Source of the DNA: Candolleomyces eurysporus
Lineage: Eukaryota; Basidiomycota; Agaricomycetes; Agaricales; Psathyrellaceae
Assembly: GCA_027579435.1 (NCBI GenBank)
Contig: JANBPK010000822.1
Coordinates: forward strand, 1 to 64,000
Direction of reading: 5' to 3'
DNA length: 64,000 nt
Both the position numbers and the translations under genes were made by a program. Positions 1 to 11,533 of this stretch are shown here, one piece after another. Within the stretch, counting starts at the first letter, position 1, and each line of letters begins with the position of its first letter. Under the pieces are notes generated by a model. That model had not been told where the DNA came from. It made no database searches and was given only the letters and a program-made list of their open reading frames with translations.

Positions 1-1133
1 TCGAAGTCGGTCGGGCTGCCATTTTGCTGTCTCGATGTCGATGTGCCGATTGTCGGAAGTCGATGTCGAGGAAGGGGGGTATAAGGTTGGTGGTGGTTGT
101 CGCTGGGTGGCTGGGTGGTCCGGGTGATCAAACCGTTCGTCGTCCAGATACCGAGCAACGTCGGGGGGTTGCGGTAAGTTCTTGCGAAGTCGGTAGTAAA
201 AGAGAAAGTTCAAAAGATGTGGCGAAAGTCTCTAGTCGTGGCTGTTAGGCGTCGACTGAGGAGTTTAGACACACGAGGAACCCGGATAGAACTGAAGAAA
301 GCTATCGGATTCGCTAAGAGTAAAATAGTTAACAGTCGCCAGTAGATATAGAAAATATCGGTGTACAAATAATAGTAAATACGAAGGGTAAATAAAAGAT
401 AAATAAAGAATATAATCAGATAGGTATAGTCCGGAGTAAATCCGTTACACGATCGAAGCCGATGACATATGCACACTCCGACACGTACGGCGGCAGGTGC
501 TTCGTCGGACCATCACCACGCAAATATATCTCCCTATCGCTCGCCCACACATCTTTTTTNATCCCCCAAATCTTGGCGGGGCCAGAAAGAAGAGAGGGTG
601 CTCCGACGACAATGTCGGGAAATGAAGACTCGCCTTTCTATTCTCTCCTTTTGTTTTCTGTCTCAACTCTGCTGGGGCTCCTCGTTTACTGCGTCTTGAG
701 CGTGGTATGTTTCTGACACGTTCAATTGATAATATAGGCTGAATGGTGCTCAGGCTCTGGTGGCACCTTCGACCTTGACCATTATCGCAGCCGCTCACGA
801 TGGTCCTCAGGGGAGTGGAGCTGCATGATGAATGCGACCGACGGTCGAAGTCTATTGGTCTCCGTCGACACGCCTCAAGTCTCTCAATGAACTACCCACA
901 TTAATCAATACGAGCCGATAACCGATATCCTATTTATTCAACTAAGAGCTACAACGACGACGACAAGGACAGGACTTCTCAAGGACCCGACTTCAAACAG
1001 CTTGCCACATATTCCCCGACGTATACTCCAAGTGCCGACTTTACGTGTAATAGCGTGTAGACCCTAATTATCTATGCGATAAGACAATGATTCATGGGCT
1101 TCGGGTCAGACTACGAAATTTCCAGCTATGTAT
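1..1133. other. intergenic; start of duplicated unit A
   Basis: I can support no gene here. Short open frames exist but show no recognisable protein and no splice logic. From about 763 onward the sequence is closely repeated at about 7215-7535, marking the left edge of the tandem duplication that carries the NLR gene. The first 760 bases have no counterpart that I noticed in the window. Confidence 0.6.
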
Positions 1134-3878
1134 CTACAATCGGAATGATATAAACCTGTCATACAAAGGGATCTCAGGGTCGGGCTCCTCTAACTCTTCA
1201 AAGACGCGTCCAGGATTTTTCTGGGACCAGACTGACTTGAACTCTTGCAGAAGGGAGGCATCATTAATCCCTGGGAGTGAATTGAGAAAGTAGAAAGAGA
1301 TACAAGACAGTGGTGCCAGACCTCGAACCGGCGGATCCTTGTTCCACCGGTCGACGCATTCGTTTATCCTCGCTGCAGTCAAAGGATCCTTGTCCTAGGC
1401 AAGACGACTTCAGCTTACACACGGCCACGGAAAATCAATAAGCTATGCTCACGTACTTCGAGATTCTCAGCTATCTTCTCTGCCCACATACGTATCCGAC
1501 ATGGGGAGCGAATTGGAAGGGGAGGTCCATGGCGCTCCCAAGCAAAGTTCCACTTGTACAGGAGCTCCCAGCCGCCGTTGGCAGTGAAGGAGCTGAGTTT
1601 TTCACACATGAAACTGTCAAGCGTGATTTTCTCCCAGGCAAAGCATAGATCATAAATGAAAATTGCCCACGGCCAGCAAATAAGAATTTGGAGGCGCAAA
1701 CATTCTTCAAAGCTTTGGCAGTCGGACTTGCAGCACGGAACTGATCAGAACATTATGTACAAATGTCAGCTCTAACCTCGCCACCAAATCGAATTGTGCA
1801 CTCACTCGTTTCGACTGGGTACTGGAAAGTTCTGTCCATACAGAGGGACATCAAATTTCCCCACACACGATGCTTTGAGACGTAGAACTCTTGGGATCTC
1901 TCATCCCCAATATAATCAAGAAACGATCGATGGTAGAAATGGATTCCGAGCTGTGTAAATCCGTACTCCTTCGGCGGGTTATCATCGTAAGTCGTAATAA
2001 GAGAGCGTAGGTCGGATAGAATAAGTTTGTGGGTTTCTTTCGGTAAGTCCAACAAGTAGTTGAACTTTGGTAGGGCTATACTGAGTGCTTCAGTGAGGAT
2101 AGCTATGAGCTGATAAGACCTAATGATGAGCATGAAGTCACTGTTGTTGGTATCCACTGCGTCGTAGGCATCTTTGGCGTTTTTGAGAATGTTTTTGTAG
2201 AGAAGATCGAGGGATGAAAATGGGTTACTGGACTTCGGTTTGTCGCCAGATGTCCAGTTCACCGCTGTGGCCAGCCGATCGTATGGGGAGCCGCGAGGGT
2301 CCAGGACATATTTAATCACCGTGGCAGCGTAAATAAATTGCCCCGACGCTGAGTAGACCAGGGCGTTGATGTCGGACTCCCTCGGCCAGGACTGATGTCG
2401 CTCTCGAGGATCACTGCTTCTAGCGCCAGCCTCCCGAAGGCGACGCCATAGGTATTGCCGGATATCGGCAGTCGCGTCGTATTTGTCGCTTAGCTGGAGG
2501 TGATACGCGACTTCGTGAAGATACCCCCCGGGTTGTAATGCGCTACGGATGGCCAGTTCAGGTCTGCTGGCAAGGAAGAGGCGGAAGGGAACATTGGGTC
2601 TATTGAGGAAGCAGCGCTTGATAGCCGACAAGAGTTCCGCTTGCAGATCTTCCCCCGAACATTCGTCAAGGCCATCAATGAGTATCACGAATGGCAGGGC
2701 TTTAAACTGGGGAGGGTCCTTGACTCGAAGGATTTCGACAGGGTTGATAAGAAGGGTGTCCATTTGCGTATGGAGAGATTTGGAAAAAATGAGGGGATCT
2801 TTCGCCACAGCGGCGCCAATCAATCCTCGGAGGGATTCGTTCTCTATACCCAGCTGGTATGCTATAGTAGGAACGAAGGGTGAAACGTCCTTTCGACTGG
2901 GGTCCGCCGTGGAAAAAAANGAATGTCGCCCCCAGGATCTTCCCCCAAGCGCAAATCTCAGAAATGGTCTGTTGGAGCGCAGACTTTCCGGCACCCGCCG
3001 CGCCCGTCATGCACAACAGCCGCTGTGGGGATTCCCGGTCCTCGATCCAGTCCCTGAGCTCCTTGATAACCTCCCGACGTGTATCTTCGTCGCACTTCGG
3101 GGGGTCGAATCGACTATCGGAATTGTACAGCGCATTCGGAGCAGTTTTCCCCACCAGTAACTCCCAACCTAGATAGCGATTAGCGATAAGCTTTGCTGTG
3201 CAGAGATTATCATGCCTTTGTCAGCCTTCGCCAGTAATGAAGCTTCATGATATGTCAAATTGACATTCCCGACGTGGAAATTGCTTGCATTGTTGAATAA
3301 CGAAAACGAATATTGAGTGGCTGAACCGATGCTCGAGTCGGTATGCGGTCCGTCGCCTTGATGAACAGTCGAATAGGAAGGGGAAACCTGCTCCGTGTGG
3401 CTCAAGGGTGATGATGCTGTAGATATACTTGATTGGCGTTCAGAGCAATAGATCTAAAGACTAGCTCACCTTCACGATATGTCGATGGTACCAAACCTGA
3501 ATTGTAGCCATGAGGACTCTTGTGAAGCTCCATCGGCTCTTCCATGCCGAGGTTTTCACCCACGCTTCGAGCCCCCTCTGAACCATTGACGGCATATGAT
3601 GTGAGCGGAGGTTGATGGTCGATCCCTGCGTCCTCCGAAGGGGTCATTCCTATGTTATTCGCGCAAGCGGGAGTCCCTGCGCCGGCATGTGGATTGAGAA
3701 TCGCCAGTGACGTTGTCTTTTGGCGGGAGTAGGCGCTTTCGCTCGATGAACCCGACGGCTGTCCAGTTGAAGAGGTGTCCTGCGATGATTCAAGCTTCCG
3801 ACCATCCTTACGCCGTCGAGAGGATGAGGAAGAGAAGAGAGACTTCCAAAAGGATTTCTCGATCGACTTGCGAGACAT
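1134..3878 (-). CDS. NACHT-domain NLR-like protein, copy A
   Basis: This encodes a signal-transducing P-loop NTPase of the fungal NLR class, a family associated with self/non-self recognition and programmed cell death. Proposed exons are 3470-3878, 3216-3416, 1777-3168, 1457-1726 and 1134-1394, giving about 843 aa. The Ser-rich N-terminus is followed by a segment reading FSLFNNASNFHVGNVNLTY and then the pre-NACHT motif RFDPPKCDEDTR. Walker A is GAAGAGKSAL at about residue 259 and Walker B is ILIDGLDEC. I see no WD40, ankyrin or TPR repeats, so it may be a minimal NACHT-only type. The N at 2920, beside a run of seven A, must be removed to keep the frame, as copy B shows. Intron 2 starts with GC, where copy B has GT. 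The exon 3/4 junction (acceptor CAAG) is the least certain. It pairs with a dsRBD gene upstream. Confidence 0.85.
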
Positions 3879-4917
3879 TTTTCAGGCGCAAAGAGCAGGA
3901 AAGAAACGGGGGGNACTTTTTGAAGCTGCTTTCAGATAGGCCCACAATCGTCAACAAATCCAAGAGATGGGGACAAATACTGGCTGGGGAACCGTGGTGA
4001 CACGACACTAACGCCCACAAACGACGGACGATGTATACCCGAACGGGCGAGATCTTGATTTTCGAACAACATTTACGATGCCAGTCGGCCTTTGTCCGAT
4101 TATGAGTGTCTCGACCTGCTGCAACGATGAATCCTTCCGGACGCTTGCCCCGATTTCAGGTGACGCGAGTAATCCAAAAGACCCTGATTGTCTGATGGCC
4201 ACGCTAAAGGTGAGATGAAGCTCTTTTTGTCGAAAGTCACACACTTTGGGGTTTGTACTAACTAGCTCTTTCAATGTGTCTTCGACCCATGATTGTAGAT
4301 AGATCTTCTCCACTTCAGCTGCAATAACCCGGTGGGCTATATCTCTGTGCCACGAGCCCAGGAGAAACCTTTTGAAATCGGTATTTCATAAGAATGTCCA
4401 ACTAGACTGGGTTTCACAAATTTCCTGGCTATTGCCCATCTCCTCGATATTTTATGTACACTCATGTATAAGGCGTTCAGAGGGGTCGACATAGCACACT
4501 GATGTATCGAAGACCTAGAAGCGGCCCCTTCCAAACGAGACATATATTACTTTCTCCGTTTCTGTGCATGCCCCAATGCAGTATGAGCAATGTCTCGACT
4601 GAGCGCCGAGGCGCTTAAAATAACGCCCGCCAAAGATAGCACACGTCCCAGTTCCACTCTTATTTGGCCGATGTAAGATTGAATCGATCAGTGCAAATGG
4701 GCCCCAGACATTTTAGTCCTCCAAGCAAAAGTTACCTGACGAAAACCGCTTTCAAGATATAAATAAGGACAGGATACAGTTAACAACCCAAACCCTGAGC
4801 ATTATACAACGTAATGTAATAGTACTAGTACGAGAAACAGAATTATGAAGGAAAAGGGAAAGCTCTAGAACTCTAACAATCTAATAGCGAGGTCGTGTCG
4901 ATGCATAATGTTTCAGC
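3879..4917. other. spacer between NLR A and dsRBD copy 1
   Basis: This is the upstream region of NLR A and downstream region of dsRBD copy 1. About 3879-4560 is recognisably repeated upstream of NLR B (10339-10930). Open frames on the minus strand (4008-4313 and 4337-4543) are not preserved in frame in the other copy, so I treat this as non-coding. An N at 3914 lies in a G-rich run. Confidence 0.55.
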
Positions 4918-5304
4918 CTACTCCATGTCTGAGTCTCTCGCTATCCATTGTAACTGACGAAGGTACCTGTAGGCGACGATCTTCTTGGCTTGAACCTTCC
5001 TCCTCGCCGATGCACGACCAACTTCATCGCCGTTGACTGTAAGGATGTTGACAGAGAGTGGTGTGAGTTGGCCATTGGCTTGGAAGAGACAAAGGAAGCT
5101 GGAAGTGGGAATATGTACTCACCTAGATAGCGTAGAGTGTGCATTCCGGGGCTCGTGCTTTGTAGTTCCTCCCACTGTCCAGGGGCATGGTTGTGGAGAA
5201 GTTGGACATAATCTGCAATAGTGAATGATTCCAGGATGCTGTGAGATCAAAGTTGAGTGAGAGAGATAGGAGGGCTCGCCTTTGCTGGGGTCGTGAGATG
5301 ACAT
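4918..5304 (-). CDS. small solitary dsRBD-like protein, copy 1
   Basis: The predicted product is 75 aa and consists of one domain. Exons are 5286-5304 (19 nt), 5123-5212 (90 nt) and 4918-5036 (119 nt). Introns are 73 and 86 nt, both in phase 1. The order fits a double-stranded-RNA-binding fold (helix, three strands, helix). It begins with NYVQLLHN (helix 1) and passes through GQWEELQST. The strand pair is HTLRYLVNGDEVG, and a basic second helix starts with ASARRKVQAKKIVAYRYL. In known dsRBDs this last segment contacts the RNA phosphate backbone. The family call is by eye and needs a profile search. The first intron is GC-AG (CCA|GCAAAGG). Two other copies share the exon sizes exactly, which strongly supports the model. 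A TATA-like box lies about 80 bp upstream. It sits upstream of NLR A on the same strand. Confidence 0.75.
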
Positions 5305-5380
5305 AGTGTTGACTGGATCGTTCAGTGAAGTTGAAATGTTGGGAAGCTAATAATGAGGGATAGACAGCCAAGGGAAAGGC

Positions 5381-5390
5381 TTTATATTAA
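5381..5390 (-). promoter_or_regulatory. TATA-like box of dsRBD copy 1
   Basis: On the minus strand this reads TTAATATAAA, about 80 bp upstream of the start codon. Equivalent A/T boxes occur at the same distance upstream of copy 2 (around 6139-6147) and copy 3 (around 12006-12015). Confidence 0.45.
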
Positions 5391-6138
5391 GAGGCTTTGC
5401 CTCAGAGCCACAATCCAATATGTCCTACTCACCTTGTTGGGCTCCGTTCTTTGAGTACTGTTTTCTGTTGGCTCAGTGCCCCAATCCACTTTACGGGATA
5501 ATCCTAGCAATCATGGCAAAGGGAAACATATAGTGTTCGTTATTACTTCCATAGCTCAAATGATCGAGTTGCATAGGCATTTTTCGTAGCTAATTTCCAC
5601 TTTTTTGCAGAAAACCGTGAAGATAGGCAGAAGGCTTAATTTCGCTACTTACATCCTCTCCTTGACTTCTTGTTTATATTGATAGTCAAGATACAACCTT
5701 TGCTACTCAGGCATTTCCAAAAGCCCCGAAATGTATCCCAAAACGTATACCGTAAAGCATTCAACACCTCCGTGGCATCGTTCCCAAAATCGGCTGAAAG
5801 AGAACACACACAAACAAGTGATCTTACAAACAAAGCTAGATAGATAATTCCGGGCACATTGTACAGCCCACACACCATTCGAGGCTAGGTTGCCAAGGTA
5901 TCTGAAGAGCAGTCTTGCCGCAAAACCCCATGATGCAACTGGAGTGGCAACATTCCTGGTCAGTGTCCATTGGAGCCATGGAGAAGACAGCAAATGCTCT
6001 GGCTTTGTATCCTTCTGATTCTTAAGATTATCCCGTAGATCGATTGTGGCACTTAGGGAACGGCAAACCATACTCAAAGAATGGAGCCTAGAATGGCGAG
6101 TAAAGCACGGTAAGTCGTGGCTCTGAGGCAAACCCTAG

Positions 6139-6147
6139 ATATAGAAC
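6139..6147 (+). promoter_or_regulatory. TATA-like box of dsRBD copy 2
   Basis: The sequence is GATATAGAA, about 80 bp upstream of the ATG at 6224. It is aligned with the TATA-like boxes of the other two copies by the flanking conserved GGCTCTGAGGCAAA block. Confidence 0.4.
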
Positions 6148-6223
6148 CTTGTCCTCGGCTACCTACCCCTCATCATCCTTTCTCCAGCATTCTCGATTCT
6201 CACTGAACTATCCGGTCAACACC

Positions 6224-6612
6224 ATGCCACCTTACGACGCCAGCAAGGGCAAATCTTCCCGTTCCCATCATTCAACACTGATCTCACTGCGTGATGGTAT
6301 CATCCACTATCGCAGATTATGTTCAGCTTCTCCGCAACCGCAACCCTGGAGAGTGGGAGGATCCGCAAAGCGCGAGCCCCGGAATGCACACTCTATGCTA
6401 TCTAGGTGAGTCCATATATCCCCAATTCCCGCTCCCTCCGTCTCTTCCAAATCAAGGGCCAACTCTCACCACTCCTTGTCAATATCCTTACAGCTCAAGG
6501 CGTTGAAGTTGGTCATGTATCGGCGACCAGGAAATTTGCAGCCAACAAGATCATCATCTACAGGTACCTTCGTAACAATGACTGCGTACACAGAGACCCT
6601 ACGATGAAGTAG
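6224..6612 (+). CDS. small solitary dsRBD-like protein, copy 2 (inverted)
   Basis: The predicted product is 75 aa. Exons are 6224-6242, 6316-6405 and 6494-6612, the same 19/90/119 nt as copies 1 and 3. Introns are 73 nt (GC-AG donor GCAAGGG) and 88 nt (GTGAGT). The domain reads NYVQLLRN, GEWEDPQSA, HTLCYLAQGVEVG, then SATRKFAANKIIIYRYLR. It is the most diverged copy in its last 15 residues. It lies head-to-head with copy 1 and does not have its own NLR partner in the same orientation. It could be a functional paralogue or a young relic, but the frame and all splice sites are intact. Confidence 0.7.
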
Positions 6613-7584
6613 ACTTGAACATTACGTGTCGACAGGACCTCGCTACTAGATCTTTAGAGCCCTCAGCTCTAGACCGTTCCATTTCACTTCGTACTTATGC
6701 AATACTTTGTACGATAATCATGGTTATGGGATTATAATTGTATCCTGTCTGTATTTCTTTCTTGAAAGTGATTTACATCCCATGCCTTTAGCTTGGAGGA
6801 TTAAAATGATTGGGCTTCACTTGCACTGATCAATTTGATCGTACACCGGCTGGATAAAAGGGAGCTGAGAAGTGTGCTATATTCAGTAGGCTTTATATTA
6901 GGCGCCCTCGGGCTCAGTCGAGATATTGTTCATACTGCGGTGAGGACTACGCAGAGACAGAGAAGCTAAAAAANGTTGTATACAGATATACTGTATTTAG
7001 TGTACTCTCAGTTGTGTTGTTGAATGCCATCGCATGTCTCAAATCTATCAGATAATTTGCCACTATTTCAGTCACCGTGTTCAAGTTACAGACTTTGGCA
7101 CGGGTTGATGTCTGCTGTCGGCCTAGTGAATGAGCATCAGACTCTCAGGGCGTGCATTGAAGCCACAAGAGGTGTTCTTGACGTCTCATTTAACTCAAGG
7201 GACACTATTCTAGACTTCGACCTTGACCATTACCACAGCCGCTCACGATGGTCCTCAGGGGAGTGGAGCTGCATGACGAATGCGACCGACGGTCGAAGTC
7301 AATTGGTGTCCGTCGACATGCCTCAAGTCTCTCAATAAACTACCCACATTAATCAATACGAGCCAATAACCAATATCCTATTCATTCAACTACAAGCTAC
7401 AACAACGACAACAAGGACGGGACTTCTCAAGGACCCGACTTTAAACAGCTTGCCTCATATTCCCCGACATATACTCCAAGTGCCGACTTTACGTGCAATA
7501 CTAACGTGTAGCGCCCAACCATCTACGCGATCAGACAATGGTTCATGGGCTTCGGGTCAGACTTCAAAATTGCCGGCTATGTAT
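6613..7584. other. intergenic between dsRBD copy 2 and NLR B
   Basis: There is no supportable gene. About 6990-7175 is one arm of a diverged inverted repeat whose other arm is at 12893-13080. About 7215-7584 is the left edge of duplication unit B and matches 763-1133. An N at 6974 follows a run of A. Confidence 0.55.
6990..7175 (+). repeat. left arm of inverted repeat flanking unit B
   Basis: Its reverse complement resembles about 12893-13080. Shared blocks include ATTTAGTGTA followed by CTCAG, and GGTTGATGTCTGCTG with the CCTAGTGAA block beside it. Similarity is imperfect, with small indels. The arms lie just outside the NLR B + dsRBD copy 3 segment. Confidence 0.6.
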
Positions 7585-10338
7585 TTACAATCGGAATGAT
7601 ATGAACCTGTCATACAAAGGGATCTCAGGGTCGGGCTCCTCTAACTCTTCAAAGAGGCGTCCAGGATTCTTCTGGGACCAGACTGACTTGAACTCTTGCA
7701 GAAGGCAGGCATCACTGATCCCTGGGAGTGAATTGAGAAAATAGAAAAAGACACAAGACGGTAATGGCAGACCTCGAACCGGCGGTTCCTTGTTCCACCG
7801 GTTGACGCATTCGTTTATCCTCGCTGCGGTCAAATGATCCTTGTCCTAGGCAAGACAACGTCAGCTTACACACGGCCACGGAAAATCAATATGCTCACGT
7901 ACTTGAAGATGCTCAGCTATCTGCTCTGCCCACACACGTAAATCACATGGGGAGCGAATTGGAAGGGGAGGTCCATGGCGCTCCCAAGCAAAGTTCCACT
8001 TGTACAGGAGCTCCCAACCGCCGTTTGCAGTGAAGGAGCTGAGTCTTTCACACATGAAGCTGTCAAGCGTGATTTGCTTCAAGTGTAGCTCAAGAATGAA
8101 AATTGCCCATGGCAAACAAATAAGAATTTGGTGGCGCAAGCATTTTTGGTCAAAGGTCCAGCAGTCGGACTTGCAGCACGGAACTGATCAGAACGTTGTG
8201 TACAAATGTCAGCTGTAACCTTCGAGTCGGCACAAAATTGAACAGTGCACTCACTCGTTTCGATTGGGTACCGGAAAGTTCTGTCCATACAGAGGGACAT
8301 CAAATTTCCCCATACACGCTGGATGGAAACATAGAACTCTTGGGATCTGCTCTCATCCTCGATATAATCTTGAAACGATCGATGGTAAAACGAGATGCCG
8401 AGCTGCTTGAAATCGTATTCTTTCGGCGGGTTATCTTCGTAAGTCGTAATCAGCGAGCCAAGGTCAGATAGAATAAGATTGTGGGTTCCTTCATCCAAAT
8501 CCAGCAAGAAGTTGAACTTTGGTAGGGCTAAACTGCGTGCTTCAGTGCGCATACTTATACCTTGATAAGACCTAATGATGAGCATGAAGTCATCCTTGTT
8601 GGTATTCACCGCGTCGTAGGCATCCTTGGCATTTTTGAGAATGTTTCTGTAGAGAAGATCGATGGATGGAAACGGGTTACTAGACTTCGGTTTGTCGTCA
8701 GATATCCACTCCAGCACTGTCGCCAGCCGATCGTATGGGGAACAGCGAGGGTTGAGGACGTATTTAATCACCGTCGCAGCGTAAATGAATTGTCCCGACG
8801 CTGAGGAGACCAGGGTGTTAATGTCGGACTCCCTCGGCCAGGACTGGAATCGTGCTCGAGGATCGCTGCTTCTAGCGCCAGCCTCCCGAAGGCGACGCCA
8901 AAGGTATCTCCGAATGTCGGCAGTTGCGTTGTATTTGTCGCTTAGCTGGAGATGGTATGTGACTTCGTAAAGATATCCTCCGGGCTGTAACGCGCTACGG
9001 ATGGCCAATTCAGGCCTGCTGGCAAGGAAGACGCGGAAGGGAACATTGGGTCTGTCGAGGATGCACCGCTTGATAGCTGATAGGAGTTCCGCTTGCCGAT
9101 CTTCCCCCGAACATTCGTCAAGGCCATCGATGAGTATCGCGAAAGGGAGGGCTGTAAACTGGGGAGGGTCCTTGACTCGAAGGATTTCGACAGGGTTGAT
9201 AAGAAGAGTGTCCATTTGTGTGTGGAGAGATTTGGAAAAAATGAGGGGGTCCCTCGCAACAGCGGCACCAATGAAGCCTCGAAGGGATTCGTTCTCTATG
9301 CCTAGCTGGTATGCTATGGTAGGAACGATGGGCGAAACATCCTTTCGACTGGGGTCCGTCGTGGAAAAAAAGAATGTTGCCCCTAGGATCTTCCTCCGAG
9401 CGCAAACTTCAGAAATGGTCTGTTGGAGCGCCGACTTCCCGGCACCCGCCGCGCCCGTCATGCACAACAGCCGCTGTGGGGATTTCCGGTCCTCGATCCA
9501 GTCCGTGAGCTCCTTGATAACTCCCTGACGTGTATCTTCGTCGCACTTTNGGGGGNTCGAATCGACTCTCGGAATTGTACAGCGCATTCGGAGCAGTTTT
9601 CCCGACCAGCAACTCCCAACCTAGACAGCGATTAGCGATAAGCTTCGCTGTGCAGAGATATCATACCTTTGTCAGCCTTCGCCAGTAATGAAGCTTCATG
9701 ATAAATTAAATTGACATTCCTGACGTGAAAATTGCTTGCATTGTTGAACAACGAAATCGAATGTTGAGTGGCTGAGCCCATGCTTGAGTCGGTATGCGGT
9801 CCGGCGGTTTGATGAACAGTCGAATAGGAAGGAGAAACCTGCTCTGTGGGGCTCAAGAGTGATGATGCTGTCGATACGCTTGATTAGCGTTCAGAGAAAT
9901 AGATCTAAAGCCGGACCAACCTTCACGATATGTCGAAGAGACCGAACCTGAATTGTAGCCAGGAGGACTGTTGTGAAGCACCATCGGCTCTTCCCTGCCG
10001 AGGTCGTCACCCACGCTTCGAGGCGCCTCTGAATCATTGACAGCATATGCTGTGAGCGGAGGTTGATGCAGATGGTCGATCCCTGTGTTTTCCGAAGGGG
10101 CCATTCCCATGTTATTAACGCAAGCTGGAGTTCCTGCGCCCCGGGCATGTGGATCGAGAATTGCCAGTGACGCTGTCTTTTGACGGGAGTAAGCGCTTTC
10201 GCTCGAGGACCCCGACGGTTGTCCAGCTGAAGAGGCGTCTTGCGATGATTCAAGCTTCCGACCATCCTTCCGCCGTCGAGAGGATGAGGAAGAGAAGAGA
10301 GACTTCCAAAAGGATTTCTCAGTAGACCTGCGAGACAT
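7585..10338 (-). CDS. NACHT-domain NLR-like protein, copy B
   Basis: This is a paralogue of the gene at 1134-3878, with the same five-exon structure. Exons are 9921-10338, 9667-9867, 8220-9620, 7903-8169 and 7585-7845, giving about 848 aa. It has the same Ser-rich N-terminus, a FNNASNFHVRNVNLIY segment, Walker A GAAGAGKSAL and Walker B ILIDGLDEC. The C-terminal region contains the shared block GGWELLYKWNFAWERHGPP. Intron 2 has a standard GT donor, where copy A has GC. Two Ns (9550 and 9556) flank a G run just before the pre-NACHT KCDEDTR motif. Exactly one base must be dropped there to join the N-terminal exons to the NACHT exon, and copy A shows the intact version. No C-terminal repeat domain is visible. 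The two proteins differ at scattered positions throughout, so both could be active with different specificity. Confidence 0.85.
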
Positions 10339-11533
10339 TGTTCAGGCGCAGAGAGCAGAAAAAACGGGGGGGNCTTTTTTGAAGCCGTTTAATATCGCTA
10401 TCAGCGACGCCCACAATCGTCAACAAATCCAAGAGTTGGGGACGAATTCTGGCCGGGGAACCGTGCTGACACGACACCAACGCCCACAAAGGACGGACGA
10501 TGTATTCCAGAATGGGCGGGATCTTGATCCATTCATTTGAACGTTTAAGATGTCAGTAGGCCAGTGTACGATTACCAGTATCTCGAGTCGTTGCACCAAT
10601 GAAACCTTCCAGACACTTGCTCCACTTTCCAGTGATACGGAGGAATTTAAAAGACCCTGGTAGTCTGGCGGGTCAGGCTCGAGGTGGGCTCTATCTCTTT
10701 TTGTCAAAAGTCACATACTTTAGGGTTTGGACAAGCCAGCTCTTTCAATGCGCTTTAGACCCATGGTTGTAGGTACCCTCTCCATTTCAACAATAGCACG
10801 GTGGCCTGGATTGTCCTGCCACGAGTTCAGGGCTAACCCTTTGAAATAGATATGTCAAAGAACGTGCTACTAGACCGGGTTTTCCAAATTTCCGGGCCAT
10901 CGCCAGTTTTCTCGATACGTGCTGCACATACACTCGTGTAAAAGACTTTCAGAGGGAAGACAAAGCACAATTCCCAACTCACCCTTATTTGACCGGTGGT
11001 CGACCGAATTGATCAGTGCAAGCGGCCCAGGCATTTTAGTCCAACAATCTAAAGTTACTGGACGCGAACCGCTTGAAAGAAATCAATTGGACAGGATAGT
11101 GCAACTAGCAGCCCTTGACGTTTAACTATGATTATATTATAGATTATTCAGAGGCATTTTTGACTCGGGCCCTATTGGGTGTCATTGTGCGCCAAGATGA
11201 TGCCTCTGGAATTTGCAGCCATCATTGCTGTTCTCCGATTTCTGGTTCGCAACGTTATTTCTACTTCCGGCTCCCGCTTCCTCTGTAGAAAGGGCGGTAT
11301 TGGTGTGAGCTTAGTCGCTACTCTCCTTTCAAATAATTATAAATGCCTGCTTCTGCTTTGATACCAGTAAGAAACGCCTCGGGGGCTTGCCGTGCAAAGC
11401 ATGAGCCACTTCACACAGGTAACAAGTAATGTAACAGTACGAGTACGGAGAAAAACTATCGCAAAGAAAAACGGAACCTTCTAGGACTCTAGAAATATAA
11501 TAGCGAGGTTGTGTTGACACATGATGCTTCCGC
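10339..11533. other. spacer between NLR B and dsRBD copy 3
   Basis: This is the upstream region of NLR B. The part nearest the gene (to about 10930) matches the corresponding spacer in unit A. About 11100-11450 is more diverged and may hold an insertion absent from unit A. Open frames here are short and not conserved between units. An N at 10373 follows a G run. Confidence 0.5.

Larger units (their letters stand above)
763..5950. repeat. tandem duplication unit A (NLR + dsRBD)
   Basis: This block is repeated at about 7215-12440. Both units contain, in order, the 3' flank and body of a NACHT gene, a conserved spacer, a small dsRBD gene and its upstream region. NLR stop codons are 6451 bp apart and dsRBD stop codons 6616 bp apart. 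Spacer sequence is also conserved, so this is a segmental duplication and not two independent gene copies. The outer limits are approximate, judged by eye from where similarity fades. Confidence 0.8.
5305..6223. promoter_or_regulatory. shared upstream region of a divergent dsRBD pair
   Basis: This roughly 0.9-kb segment separates dsRBD copy 1 (minus) from copy 2 (plus). Its two ends form an imperfect inverted repeat: about 5305-5520 corresponds to the reverse complement of about 6010-6223, so both genes have related promoters. The middle (about 5640-5950) is repeated at about 12255-12440, upstream of copy 3. I see no gene in it. Confidence 0.6.

Noticed and set aside
2549..3160. A 203-aa plus-strand frame, and its equivalent at 9001-9528
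   Set aside because: Both are antisense shadows of the NACHT exons. They recur in the two copies only because the genes are paralogous.
4008..4543. Minus-strand frames upstream of NLR A
   Set aside because: The matching spacer of unit B does not keep these frames, so they are not conserved as protein.
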